Positions 1-7,206 of a DNA stretch of 64,000 nucleotides are shown in pieces (positions within the stretch are counted from its first letter, which is position 1; the number at the start of each line of letters is the position of its first letter). The notes beneath the pieces are model-generated. The model saw nothing but the letters and a program-made list of their open reading frames with translations, had not been told where the DNA came from and did not search any database. A program made the translations under genes and the position numbers. This DNA is from Sphingopyxis sp. CCNWLW2 (GTDB lineage: Bacteria; Pseudomonadota; Alphaproteobacteria; Sphingomonadales; Sphingomonadaceae), in assembly GCF_037095755.1 (NCBI RefSeq), contig NZ_JBAWKJ010000001.1:2111001-2175000 (forward strand), written 5' to 3'.

Positions 1-936
1 GCGCGTGCCGAGGTCATATGTTTGTTCGACGAGTTCGAGCGGCGCGGTGTCGGCATCGATTTCGCCGGCTTCGACCAGCGCGTGGAAACGGCTATAGAGG
101 CGGGGATATTCGCGATTTTCGCCGCTATGCGGCGCGGCGCCGGGTAGCTCGACGGTGGCGCCGCCGTCGCGCAGGGTCAATTGCCCGGCATCGGTTGCAA
201 TTTCGATGTCCCAGCGCGGCGCGCCGGTGAACAGGAAATCGAGATCGGCTTCGATCTTATAGCCTTCGGCGCTGCGCAGCGTGCAGGCGGCGGCGATCGC
301 GGCCGACCGGTTGCCTGGAATGTCGAGGGCCGCGGTCTCGACCTCGAAGCGTGCCGGCAGGATGCGGGTCAGGATCGAGAGCGCGTTGATCGCGGGATCG
401 AAGACGCCCATGCCCGCACGCTCGAGAATCCACTCCTGCCCAGGGTGCCACTGGCGAATGTCCTCCTTCCATATGATCCGCCCGCCGGTTACGGAGCGGC
501 CCGACAGCCAGTCGCGCGCGGTGTCGACCGCGGCGGCTTCGCGCGAGTGCCAGGACGCGAACAGCGTGACGCCTTTTGCCGCCGCATGGCGCGCCAGCGC
601 GTGCACTTCGTCGGCGGTGACGCCGGGCGGCTTTTCGAGCATCACGTGCAGGCCGGCATCGATCGCGCGGCGCGCGATATCGGCTCGTCCTTCGGGCGGG
701 GTGCACAGCGACACGGCGTCGAGCTGGACACCGGCGGCGAGCAGTTCGTCGAGGTTGCGATAGCCGGGCACGCCATCGACCGAATCGTTGCGGCTCGCGG
801 TCGCGACCAGCCGGTAGCGCGGATCGGCCGCGATCGCCGGCAGGTGCTGGTCGCGTGCGATCTTGCCGATACCGACCAGCGCGAGGCGGATTTCCGCGCC
901 TTCGCGCGCCCTCGAAAAATCTTTCCTCTCGTCCAT
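1..936 (-). CDS. D-galactose 1-dehydrogenase (Gfo/Idh/MocA family), C-terminus cut by window edge
   Basis: Oxidises D-galactose to galactono-lactone with NAD(P)+, the first step of the De Ley-Doudoroff pathway in the cytoplasm. The 312 visible residues start MDERKDFSRAREG; the N-terminal Rossmann segment reads LVGIGKIARDQHLPAI, followed by CTPPEGR and MLEKPPG, the usual Gfo/Idh/MocA lysine motif. WKEDIRQWHPGQ and GVFDPAINALSILTR match, as I recall it, the Pseudomonas fluorescens galactose dehydrogenase Gal, which is why I prefer galactose over other aldoses. The ATG at 936 lies just beyond an AT-rich divergent promoter shared with the GH43-like gene. The lactonase, dehydratase, kinase and aldolase of the same pathway lie within 15 kb. 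The reading frame is still open at base 1. An arabinose or fucose dehydrogenase of the same family is the main alternative. Confidence 0.88.
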   Translation of the reverse strand, partial: MDERKDFSRAREGAEIRLALVGIGKIARDQHLPAIAADPRYRLVATASRNDSVDGVPGYRNLDELLAAGVQLDAVSLCTPPEGRADIARRAIDAGLHVMLEKPPGVTADEVHALARHAAAKGVTLFASWHSREAAAVDTARDWLSGRSVTGGRIIWKEDIRQWHPGQEWILERAGMGVFDPAINALSILTRILPARFEVETAALDIPGNRSAAIAAACTLRSAEGYKIEADLDFLFTGAPRWDIEIATDAGQLTLRDGGATVELPGAAPHSGENREYPRLYSRFHALVEAGEIDADTAPLELVEQTYDLGTR

Positions 937-940
937 CGCG

Positions 941-980
941 TCCTCTTTATTTATCATATATATCTGCTTATACGAGATTA
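941..980. promoter_or_regulatory. Divergent AT-rich promoter/operator region with T(T/C)GTAT(T/A)A half-site
   Basis: This short AT-rich stretch in GC-rich surroundings separates the divergent galactose dehydrogenase and GH43-like genes. Reading the minus strand, 975-965 is TCGTATAAGCA, which aligns with TTGTATTACAA before the TonB receptor (7130-7140) and TCGTATAAATA before the symporter (11725-11735). TTATCATAT at 951-959 also recurs at 4748-4756. The aligned sites resemble the FadR-type GntR operator TNGTNNNACNA. Binding by the GntR protein encoded at 10865-11584 is inferred. Confidence 0.5.
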
Positions 981-1025
981 GAGCTTATGCAAGGGGCCGC
1001 GCAAGGTCCGCACAGGGGAGAGTTT

Positions 1026-2051
1026 ATGCCGCTTCGCAGACTGTCGATGGCTTGCTTCGCGCTCGCCGCCCTGATGGCGCCGGCGCTGGCGCAGGATAAC
1101 ACGCAGCCGGCCTCGGCGCCCGACACCTATGTCCATCCGGACAAGGCCTATCTGTTCGCGCATATGAAGACCGGTCATTATGGCATCCTCTATTATTCGG
1201 TCAGCCGCGACGGTCTCTATTGGACCGAGCTCAATGGTGGAAAGCCGGTGTCGAAGGATTATCACGGCCACGCTTCGATCGCACAGGGGGCCGACGGGCG
1301 CTATTATCTGGTCGGCAACAAGAGCGACGAGGACCCGCTGATCCGCTTCTGGGTGTCGGACGACCTAGTGACCTGGACGCCCTATGGCACCTATCAGCCC
1401 GATCTGCAGTCCGCGGTCGGCCTCGCCAATCCGCTCCAGCGCATCGGCGCGCCCAAGCTTTATTTCGACAAGCCGTCGAAGCGCTTCCTGCTGAGCTGGC
1501 ACACGCCGACCGTGCCGGGGTCGGCGAGCGACCCCGAGCGCTATTGGGAAAGCCAGCGCACGCTTTACGTCCTGTCGCCCGACCTCAAAAGCTTTGCCGG
1601 GCCGCCGCGGCGCCTGTTCGAATGGGAGATGGCGACGATCGATACGGTCATCCAGCCGAACCCCGAAGGCGGCTATTGCGCGATCCTGAAGGACGAGCGT
1701 TACCCCTCCTACGCCTGGACGACGGGCAAGACCGTCCGCATCACCTGCGCAAAGGACATGTCCGGCCCCTATCCGACCCCCGGCCCGGCGCTCAGCCCCA
1801 ATTTCCGCGAGGCGCCGACGATCATCCGCGCCCCGAACGGCGCCGACTGGCTGCTCTATTACGAGCAATATGCCGGCACCAGCTATGGCGTCTCGAAGGC
1901 GCCGCGGCTCGAGGGGCCTTGGTTCCAGATGTCGGGGAACAGCGGCGTGACCGAATGGAACCGCTATGCGGTGCCCGCGGGCGCACGGCACGGATCGATG
2001 ATCGAGATCAGCAAGGCGCAGTATGACAAGCTGGTCGCGGCCTTCAAATGA
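1026..2051 (+). CDS. Secreted GH43-like glycoside hydrolase
   Basis: Predicted exported glycosidase of 341 residues. Residues 1-21 form a signal peptide (LSMACFALAALMAPALAQ). The rest looks like a five-bladed beta-propeller of the GH43/GH32 kind: repeated aromatic strand motifs (GILYYSVSRDGLYW, RYYLVGNKSDED, IGAPKLYFDKPSKRFLLSW, YEQYAGTSYGVS) and a FREAPTIIR segment whose Glu is a candidate general acid. It opens the plus-strand run of the galactose locus and is followed 24 bp later by the dehydratase. It probably removes arabinosyl or galactosyl units from a glycan in the periplasm. The ATG at 1026 was chosen over upstream in-frame codons because the signal peptide starts there. The substrate cannot be read from the sequence, and assignment to GH43 rests on fold-like motifs only. 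Confidence 0.68.
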   Translation: MPLRRLSMACFALAALMAPALAQDNTQPASAPDTYVHPDKAYLFAHMKTGHYGILYYSVSRDGLYWTELNGGKPVSKDYHGHASIAQGADGRYYLVGNKSDEDPLIRFWVSDDLVTWTPYGTYQPDLQSAVGLANPLQRIGAPKLYFDKPSKRFLLSWHTPTVPGSASDPERYWESQRTLYVLSPDLKSFAGPPRRLFEWEMATIDTVIQPNPEGGYCAILKDERYPSYAWTTGKTVRITCAKDMSGPYPTPGPALSPNFREAPTIIRAPNGADWLLYYEQYAGTSYGVSKAPRLEGPWFQMSGNSGVTEWNRYAVPAGARHGSMIEISKAQYDKLVAAFK

Positions 2052-2075
2052 TATTGAATCAAGTCAGGAAATAAT

Positions 2076-3890
2076 GTGACGGACGACAAGCAAGATGGCG
2101 GATCGAAGCGGCCGGCACTCAGGTCGCGGTCGTGGTTCGACAATCCCGACAATCCCGACATGACCGCGCTCTATGTCGAGCGCTATCTGAACTATGGCCT
2201 GTCGCTCGAGGAGCTGCAGTCGAACCGGCCGATCATCGGGATCGCGCAAACGGGCAGCGACCTTGTGCCGTGCAACCGCCATCACATCATCCTCGCCGAT
2301 CGGGTGAAGCAGGGGATCCGCGACGCGGGCGGCATCCCGATCGAATTTCCGGTGCACCCCATTCAGGAAACGGGCAAGCGGCCGACGGCGGGACTCGACC
2401 GCAATCTCGCCTATCTCGGTCTCGTCGAGACGCTTTATGGCTATCCGCTCGACGGCGTCGTCCTCACCATCGGCTGCGACAAGACGACCCCGGCGTGCCT
2501 GATGGCTGCGGCGACGGTGAATATCCCCGCGGCCGCGCTGTCGGTGGGGCCGATGATCAACGGCTGGTACAAGGGACAGCGCACCGGGTCGGGCACGATC
2601 GTGTGGAAAGCGCGCGAGATGCTCGCGGCGGGCGAGATCGACTATAAGGGCTTTGTCGAACTCGTCGCCTCCTCGGCGCCTTCGACCGGCTATTGCAACA
2701 CGATGGGCACCGCGACGACGATGAACAGCCTGGCCGAAGCGCTGGGCATGGCGTTGCCGGGATCGGCGGCGATCCCCGCGCCCTATCGCGACCGCCAGGA
2801 ATGCGCGTGGCAGACCGGCCGCACGATCGTCGAGATGGTCCACGCCGATCGCAAGCCCTCCGACATCCTGACCCGTGCCGCGTTCCTCAACGCGATCAAG
2901 GTCAACGCCGCGCTCGGCGGTTCGACGAATGCGCCGATCCATCTCAATGCGATCGCGCGGCATATCGGGGTCGAACTGACGATGGACGACTGGCAGCGCG
3001 AGGGCGAGGATGTTCCGCTGCTCGTCAACCTGCAGCCCGCGGGCGAATATCTGGGCGAGGATTTCTATCGCGCCGGCGGCGTTCCGGCGGTGATCGGCGA
3101 ACTGCTGCGCCAGGGGCTGCTCGACGGGAATGTGCTGACCGCCAACGGCCGCACGCTCGCCGAGAATTGCGGCGAAGCCGTGACGCAGGACGCGGCGGTG
3201 ATCCGGCCGTTTGAGTCGCCGCTTCGCGAGGATGCCGGGTTGATGGTGCTGAGCGGCAATCTGTTCGATTCGGCGGTGATGAAGGCGAGTGTGATCTCCG
3301 ACGCCTTCCGCACCCGCTATCTGTCGGACCCCGAACGGCCGAATGTCTTCGAAGGCCGTGCGATCGTTTTTGACGGGCCCGAGGATTATCACGCGCGCAT
3401 CGACGATCCGGCGCTCGGCATCGACGAGGACTGCATTCTTGTCATTCGCGGCGCCGGGCCGATCGGCTATCCGGGCGGCGCCGAAGTCGTGAACATGCAG
3501 CCCCCCGTCGCGCTCATCAAGCGGGGGGTCCACACCTTGCCCTGCATCGGCGACGGGCGGCAGTCGGGCACGTCGGGCAGTCCCTCGATCCTGAACGCAT
3601 CGCCCGAGGCGGCCGGCGGCGGCGGGCTGGCGCTGCTGGCGACGGGCGACATCATTCGCGTCGATCTGGTCCGCCGCACCGCCGACATGCTGGTCGACGA
3701 CGCCGAGCTTGCCGCTCGGCGGAGCAGACTCGAACAGGCGGGCGGCTATGCCTATCCGGCTTCGCAGACCCCGTGGCAGGAGATTCAGCGTCAGCTCGTC
3801 GGTCAGTTCGACAGCGGCGCCGCGCTGGAGGATGCGACCAAATTTCAGCGCCTCGCCCAAAATGCCGGCCTGCCGAGGGACAGCCATTGA
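2076..3890 (+). CDS. IlvD/Edd-family sugar-acid dehydratase (probable galactonate dehydratase)
   Basis: Dehydrates an aldonic acid to a 2-keto-3-deoxy acid using an iron-sulfur cluster and Mg2+. The 604 residues match IlvD/Edd family length. Candidate cluster cysteines are C66 (DLVPCNRHH), C134 ([11 protein letters not shown]) and C207 ([11 protein letters not shown]), the usual three-cysteine pattern of the family. [13 protein letters not shown] and the C-terminal [19 protein letters not shown] are also typical of the aldonate subgroup rather than of true dihydroxy-acid dehydratase. The start is GTG at 2076, preceded by AGGA. Between a galactose dehydrogenase and a lactonase, the expected substrate is D-galactonate; arabinonate or xylonate are alternatives. 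It would replace the enolase-superfamily DgoD normally used for this step. Confidence 0.85.
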   Translation: MTDDKQDGGSKRPALRSRSWFDNPDNPDMTALYVERYLNYGLSLEELQSNRPIIGIAQTGSDLVPCNRHHIILADRVKQGIRDAGGIPIEFPVHPIQETGKRPTAGLDRNLAYLGLVETLYGYPLDGVVLTIGCDKTTPACLMAAATVNIPAAALSVGPMINGWYKGQRTGSGTIVWKAREMLAAGEIDYKGFVELVASSAPSTGYCNTMGTATTMNSLAEALGMALPGSAAIPAPYRDRQECAWQTGRTIVEMVHADRKPSDILTRAAFLNAIKVNAALGGSTNAPIHLNAIARHIGVELTMDDWQREGEDVPLLVNLQPAGEYLGEDFYRAGGVPAVIGELLRQGLLDGNVLTANGRTLAENCGEAVTQDAAVIRPFESPLREDAGLMVLSGNLFDSAVMKASVISDAFRTRYLSDPERPNVFEGRAIVFDGPEDYHARIDDPALGIDEDCILVIRGAGPIGYPGGAEVVNMQPPVALIKRGVHTLPCIGDGRQSGTSGSPSILNASPEAAGGGGLALLATGDIIRVDLVRRTADMLVDDAELAARRSRLEQAGGYAYPASQTPWQEIQRQLVGQFDSGAALEDATKFQRLAQNAGLPRDSH

Positions 3891-4747
3891 GCGCTTTCGC
3901 GATCGTCGAGAGGGATACGCGCGACCGGCTGGGTGAGGGGCCTTTGTGGTCGCCGCGCGACAATGCGCTCTATTGGGTCGACATCCTCGGCTGCGCGCTT
4001 AATCGGCTTGACCTCGCGGGCGGGGACGTGACCCGCTGGACGCTCGCCGAGCCGATCGGCTGGGTGATTGAACGCGCGCCGGGCGATGGTTTCATCGCCG
4101 GTTTGCAAAGCGGTTTCGCCGAGCTGCGGCTCGATCCCTTCACGGTGGCGCCGTTTCACGACCCCGAGCCCGACCTGCCCGCGAACCGGATGAACGACGC
4201 CAAGGCCGACGACGCGGGGCGCATATGGGCGGGGACGATGCCGTTCGATTGCGAGGGCGCGAGCGGAAGCCTCTACCGGCTCGATCCCGATCGCCGCGTC
4301 ACCCGCGTCGATACCGGCTACACGATCGCGAACGGCCCCGCGCTGATGCCCGGCGGCGAGCATCTGTTCCATACCGACAGCAAGCTGGGGCACGTCTATC
4401 GCTACCGCATCGCCGACGACGGCAGCCTGCACGATCGCATCATTTTCCTCGATTTCGCCGATAGCGACGGCACCCCCGACGGCATGACCTTCGATGCCGA
4501 AGGCGGGCTATGGATCGCGCTCTGGGGCGCCGGCCGCATCGAGCGCTATGCGCCTGACGCCAGCCTCGACCGCAGCATCGCGCTGCCCGCGTCGCAGCTC
4601 ACCAGTTGCGCCTTCGCGGGCGCCGATTTGGGCCGCCTGTTCGTCACCTCGGCCGCCGAGGACGACGGCGAGTCCCCGCACGCCGGTGCCTTGTTCGAGG
4701 TCGATGCCGGCGTCCGGGGTTTCGCTCCACGGCAGTTCGCAAGTTAA
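3887..4747 (+). CDS. SMP-30/gluconolactonase-family sugar lactonase
   Basis: Hydrolyses the sugar lactone made by the dehydrogenase to the free aldonate. The 286 residues fit the six-bladed SMP-30 fold. The candidate metal/catalytic residues are all present: E17 in RLGEGPLW, N149 in GYTIANGPA and D198 in DGTPDGMTF, corresponding to Glu18, Asn154 and Asp204 of SMP-30. [19 protein letters not shown] is the family signature. I chose the TTG at 3887, which overlaps the dehydratase stop by four bases (TTGA), because homology to the family begins immediately after it; the longer frame upstream only reads through the dehydratase gene. There is no signal peptide, so it acts in the cytoplasm together with the dehydrogenase. 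Confidence 0.87.
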   Translation: MSAFAIVERDTRDRLGEGPLWSPRDNALYWVDILGCALNRLDLAGGDVTRWTLAEPIGWVIERAPGDGFIAGLQSGFAELRLDPFTVAPFHDPEPDLPANRMNDAKADDAGRIWAGTMPFDCEGASGSLYRLDPDRRVTRVDTGYTIANGPALMPGGEHLFHTDSKLGHVYRYRIADDGSLHDRIIFLDFADSDGTPDGMTFDAEGGLWIALWGAGRIERYAPDASLDRSIALPASQLTSCAFAGADLGRLFVTSAAEDDGESPHAGALFEVDAGVRGFAPRQFAS

Positions 4748-4760
4748 TTATCATATTAAA
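4748..4760. promoter_or_regulatory. AT-rich element before the mutarotase gene
   Basis: The 66-bp gap between the lactonase and mutarotase genes contains TTATCATATTAAA. TTATCATAT recurs at 951-959, and the related GATCATATAAATA is at 11698-11710, both upstream of other genes of this locus. It may be part of the same regulatory signal or of a -10 region. The function is inferred from recurrence alone. Confidence 0.35.
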
Positions 4761-4813
4761 CGGCTTTACTCGCAAAAGGGTGCGTGATAGACCATGAACA
4801 GGGAGAGATCACA

Positions 4814-5959
4814 ATGAAGGCGAAGCTTGCGGCATCGCTCGCAATCGGGGCGGCCGGCTGGGCGATGGCCCTTGCCCCCGCGGGCGCGGCGGAAACGCAG
4901 CGAAAGCCCTTTGGCGCCCTTCCCGACGGACGGCAGGTCGAGGCGGTGACGCTGACCAACGCCAAGGGCGTCTCGGCGACGATCATCAGCTGGGGCGCCG
5001 CGATCCAGGCGCTGATGATGCCCGACAAGCAGGGCAAGGTCGCCGACGTCCAGCTCGGCTATCCGACGATCGACGGCTATCTCGCCAAATCCGAATATTT
5101 CGGTGCGACCGTCGGGCGCTTCGCCAACCGCATCGCGAAGGGCAAGTTCAGCCTCGACGGCAAACAGTATCAGACCCCGGTCAACAATATCGGCAATTCG
5201 CTGCATGGCGGTACCGCCGGTTTCGACAAGGTGTTGTGGGAAGTTGTCGAGGTAAAGAAGGGCGACACGGCCTCGGTCACGCTGCGCTATGTCAGCCCCG
5301 ACGGCGACCAGGGCTATCCGGGCAAGCTTACCGTGCTGGCGACCTATTCGCTCAACGAGAAGAATGAGCTCGGCATCGAATATCGCGCGACGACCGACAA
5401 GCCGACGATCGTCAACATCACCAACCACGGTTATTGGAATCTCGCCGGCGAAGGGTCAGGGCAGGGGGCGATGGGGCATGTGCTGACCATCCTCGCAGCG
5501 GCCTATACCCCGGTCGACGAAACGCTGATCCCGACCGGCATATTCCAGCCCGTCGCGGGCACGGTGTTCGATTTCACCAAGCCGCACGCGGTCGGCGAAC
5601 GGGTGCGCGACGCGAGCGATCCGCAAATCGTGACCGGCAAGGGCTATGATCATAATTTCGTCGTCGCGAAGACCGTGTCGAAGACGCTGCGCCAGCTCGC
5701 CCGGGTCGAAGAGCCCGTTTCGGGCCGCGGCTTCGAGCTGTGGTCGAACCAGCCCGGCGTGCAATTTTATTCGGGCAACTTCCTCGACGGCACCGTCGTC
5801 GGCAAGGCGGGCAGACTCTATCGCCAAGGCGATGCGATCGTGCTCGAGCCCCAGATTTTTCCGGACACGCCGAACCAGCCCGCGCTGGGCTCGGCTCGGC
5901 TGGCCCCGGGCGAAACCTATATAAACAAGATGGTTTACCGTCTCTTTTTCGGAGAGTGA
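4814..5959 (+). CDS. Periplasmic aldose 1-epimerase (galactose mutarotase)
   Basis: Interconverts the anomers of galactose or a related aldose. The 381 residues start with a signal peptide (about residues 1-26, ending APAGAAE), so it acts in the periplasm. The catalytic pattern is complete: H131 in NSLHGGTAGFDK, H205 in NITNHGYWNL and a C-terminal Glu in VLEPQIFPDTPNQP. GRFANRIAKGKF and RGFELWSNQPGVQFY are GalM family signatures. The ATG at 4814 has a GGGAGAG ribosome site 7 bases upstream; a longer frame from 4784 lacks this. It lies immediately before the GH5-like gene, consistent with sugar being released and equilibrated in the periplasm before uptake by the symporter. Confidence 0.92.
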   Translation: MKAKLAASLAIGAAGWAMALAPAGAAETQRKPFGALPDGRQVEAVTLTNAKGVSATIISWGAAIQALMMPDKQGKVADVQLGYPTIDGYLAKSEYFGATVGRFANRIAKGKFSLDGKQYQTPVNNIGNSLHGGTAGFDKVLWEVVEVKKGDTASVTLRYVSPDGDQGYPGKLTVLATYSLNEKNELGIEYRATTDKPTIVNITNHGYWNLAGEGSGQGAMGHVLTILAAAYTPVDETLIPTGIFQPVAGTVFDFTKPHAVGERVRDASDPQIVTGKGYDHNFVVAKTVSKTLRQLARVEEPVSGRGFELWSNQPGVQFYSGNFLDGTVVGKAGRLYRQGDAIVLEPQIFPDTPNQPALGSARLAPGETYINKMVYRLFFGE

Positions 5960-5960
5960 G

Positions 5961-7091
5961 ATGCTTCGTACGTTGATGGCGCTCGTCTGCGCCGCGCTGT
6001 TCCTGATATCGCCCGTGCATGCCGCCGAACGCTGGACCAAGGCGCAGGCGCACAGCTGGTACGAGGCACAGCCCTGGCTCGTCGGCGCCAATTACAACCC
6101 CGCCACCGCGATCAACCAGTTCGAGATGTGGCAGGCAGAGACCTTCGATCCCGCAACGATCGACAAGGAGCTCGGTTGGGCGTCGGCGATGGGCATGAAC
6201 ACGATGCGCGTCTATCTGCACAATCTGCTCTGGGAGAACGACCCCGAGGGGCTGAAGCAGCGGATGGACCAGTTCCTCGCCATTGCGGCGAAGCACAAGA
6301 TCAAGCCGATATTCGTGCTCTTCGACAGCTGCTGGGACCCGAACCCCGTTGCGGGCCCGCAGCATCCGCCGATCCCCGGCGTCCACAACAGCGGCTGGAT
6401 GCAGGCGCCGGGCGCCGCGCGGCTTGCCGACAAATCGCAGCACGGCAAGCTCGAAGCCTATGTGAAGGACGTCGTCGGCCGTTTCGCGAACGACGACCGC
6501 GTCCTCGCCTGGGACGTCTGGAACGAGCCGAACAATGACGGCGGCGGCAATTACAAACCGACGCCGAACAAGAAGGCGATGGTTGCCGGCCTGCTCGGCC
6601 AGGTCTTCGACTGGGCGCGCAGCGCGAAGCCGAAACAGCCGCTGACCAGCGGGCTGTGGATCGGCGACGAATGGTCGGACGTGAACAAGCTCGATGCGGT
6701 CGAGAAAATTCAGGTCGCGCAGTCCGACGTCATTTCCTTCCACGACTATAATTGGCCCGAGACGTTCGAACGCCGCGTCAAGCAGCTTCAGGTCTATGGC
6801 CGCCCGCTGCTGTGCACCGAATATATGGCGCGCGGCAATGGATCGACCTTCGACGGCTCGCTGCCGCTGGGCAAGAAATATGGCGTCGCGATGATCAACT
6901 GGGGCTTTGTCGATGGCAAGTCGCAGACGCGGTTGCCGTGGGATAGCTGGAAAAAGCCCTATACCGGCGATGAGCCGACGATCTGGTTCCACGAGGTTCT
7001 GCGCAGCGACGGCACGCCGTATCGCCAGGCTGAAGTCGACCTGATCAAGCGGCTGACCGCCGCGCCGAAGGGTGTCGTGCCCACAAAATAG
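5961..7091 (+). CDS. Secreted GH5-like (cellulase-fold) glycoside hydrolase
   Basis: Predicted exported retaining glycosidase of 376 residues. Residues 1-22 are a signal peptide (LVCAALFLISPVHA). The remainder reads as a (beta/alpha)8 barrel of clan GH-A: YLHNLLWEND on an early strand, the acid/base candidate E189 in WDVWNEPNN, and the nucleophile candidate E287 in LLCTEYMAR, with MINWGFVDGKSQTR near the end. The distance between the two Glu residues is normal for the clan. It follows the mutarotase stop by one base, with a GGAGAG ribosome site inside the preceding gene, so the two are probably co-translated. In a galactose locus a beta-galactanase role is reasonable, but the family and subfamily are inferred from motifs only. 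Confidence 0.75.
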   Translation: MLRTLMALVCAALFLISPVHAAERWTKAQAHSWYEAQPWLVGANYNPATAINQFEMWQAETFDPATIDKELGWASAMGMNTMRVYLHNLLWENDPEGLKQRMDQFLAIAAKHKIKPIFVLFDSCWDPNPVAGPQHPPIPGVHNSGWMQAPGAARLADKSQHGKLEAYVKDVVGRFANDDRVLAWDVWNEPNNDGGGNYKPTPNKKAMVAGLLGQVFDWARSAKPKQPLTSGLWIGDEWSDVNKLDAVEKIQVAQSDVISFHDYNWPETFERRVKQLQVYGRPLLCTEYMARGNGSTFDGSLPLGKKYGVAMINWGFVDGKSQTRLPWDSWKKPYTGDEPTIWFHEVLRSDGTPYRQAEVDLIKRLTAAPKGVVPTK

Positions 7092-7129
7092 CGCGCGTCC
7101 GATCCTTCAATTTTTTGTGCTTAAATAAT

Positions 7130-7140
7130 TTGTATTACAA
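7130..7140. promoter_or_regulatory. Palindromic FadR/GntR-type operator TTGTATTACAA
   Basis: TTGTATTACAA is a perfect inverted repeat about a central T and fits the FadR-subfamily operator pattern TNGTNNNACNA exactly. It lies in the AT-rich 115-bp gap upstream of the TonB-dependent receptor. Related half-sites lie at 965-975 and 11725-11735. The likely ligand is the FadR-type regulator at 10865-11584; that pairing is inferred. Confidence 0.6.
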
Positions 7141-7206
7141 ATAAGATATTTCAAATCAACAAGATCGGGTGAAACACCACCTGGCAGCTCTATGGGGAGA
7201 CGACCG

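Noticed and set aside
2064..3887. Long antisense open frame (607 codons) opposite the dehydratase gene
   Set aside because: It is a by-product of G/C-rich third positions of the real gene; it has low-complexity Arg/Asp/Gly content and no family motif.
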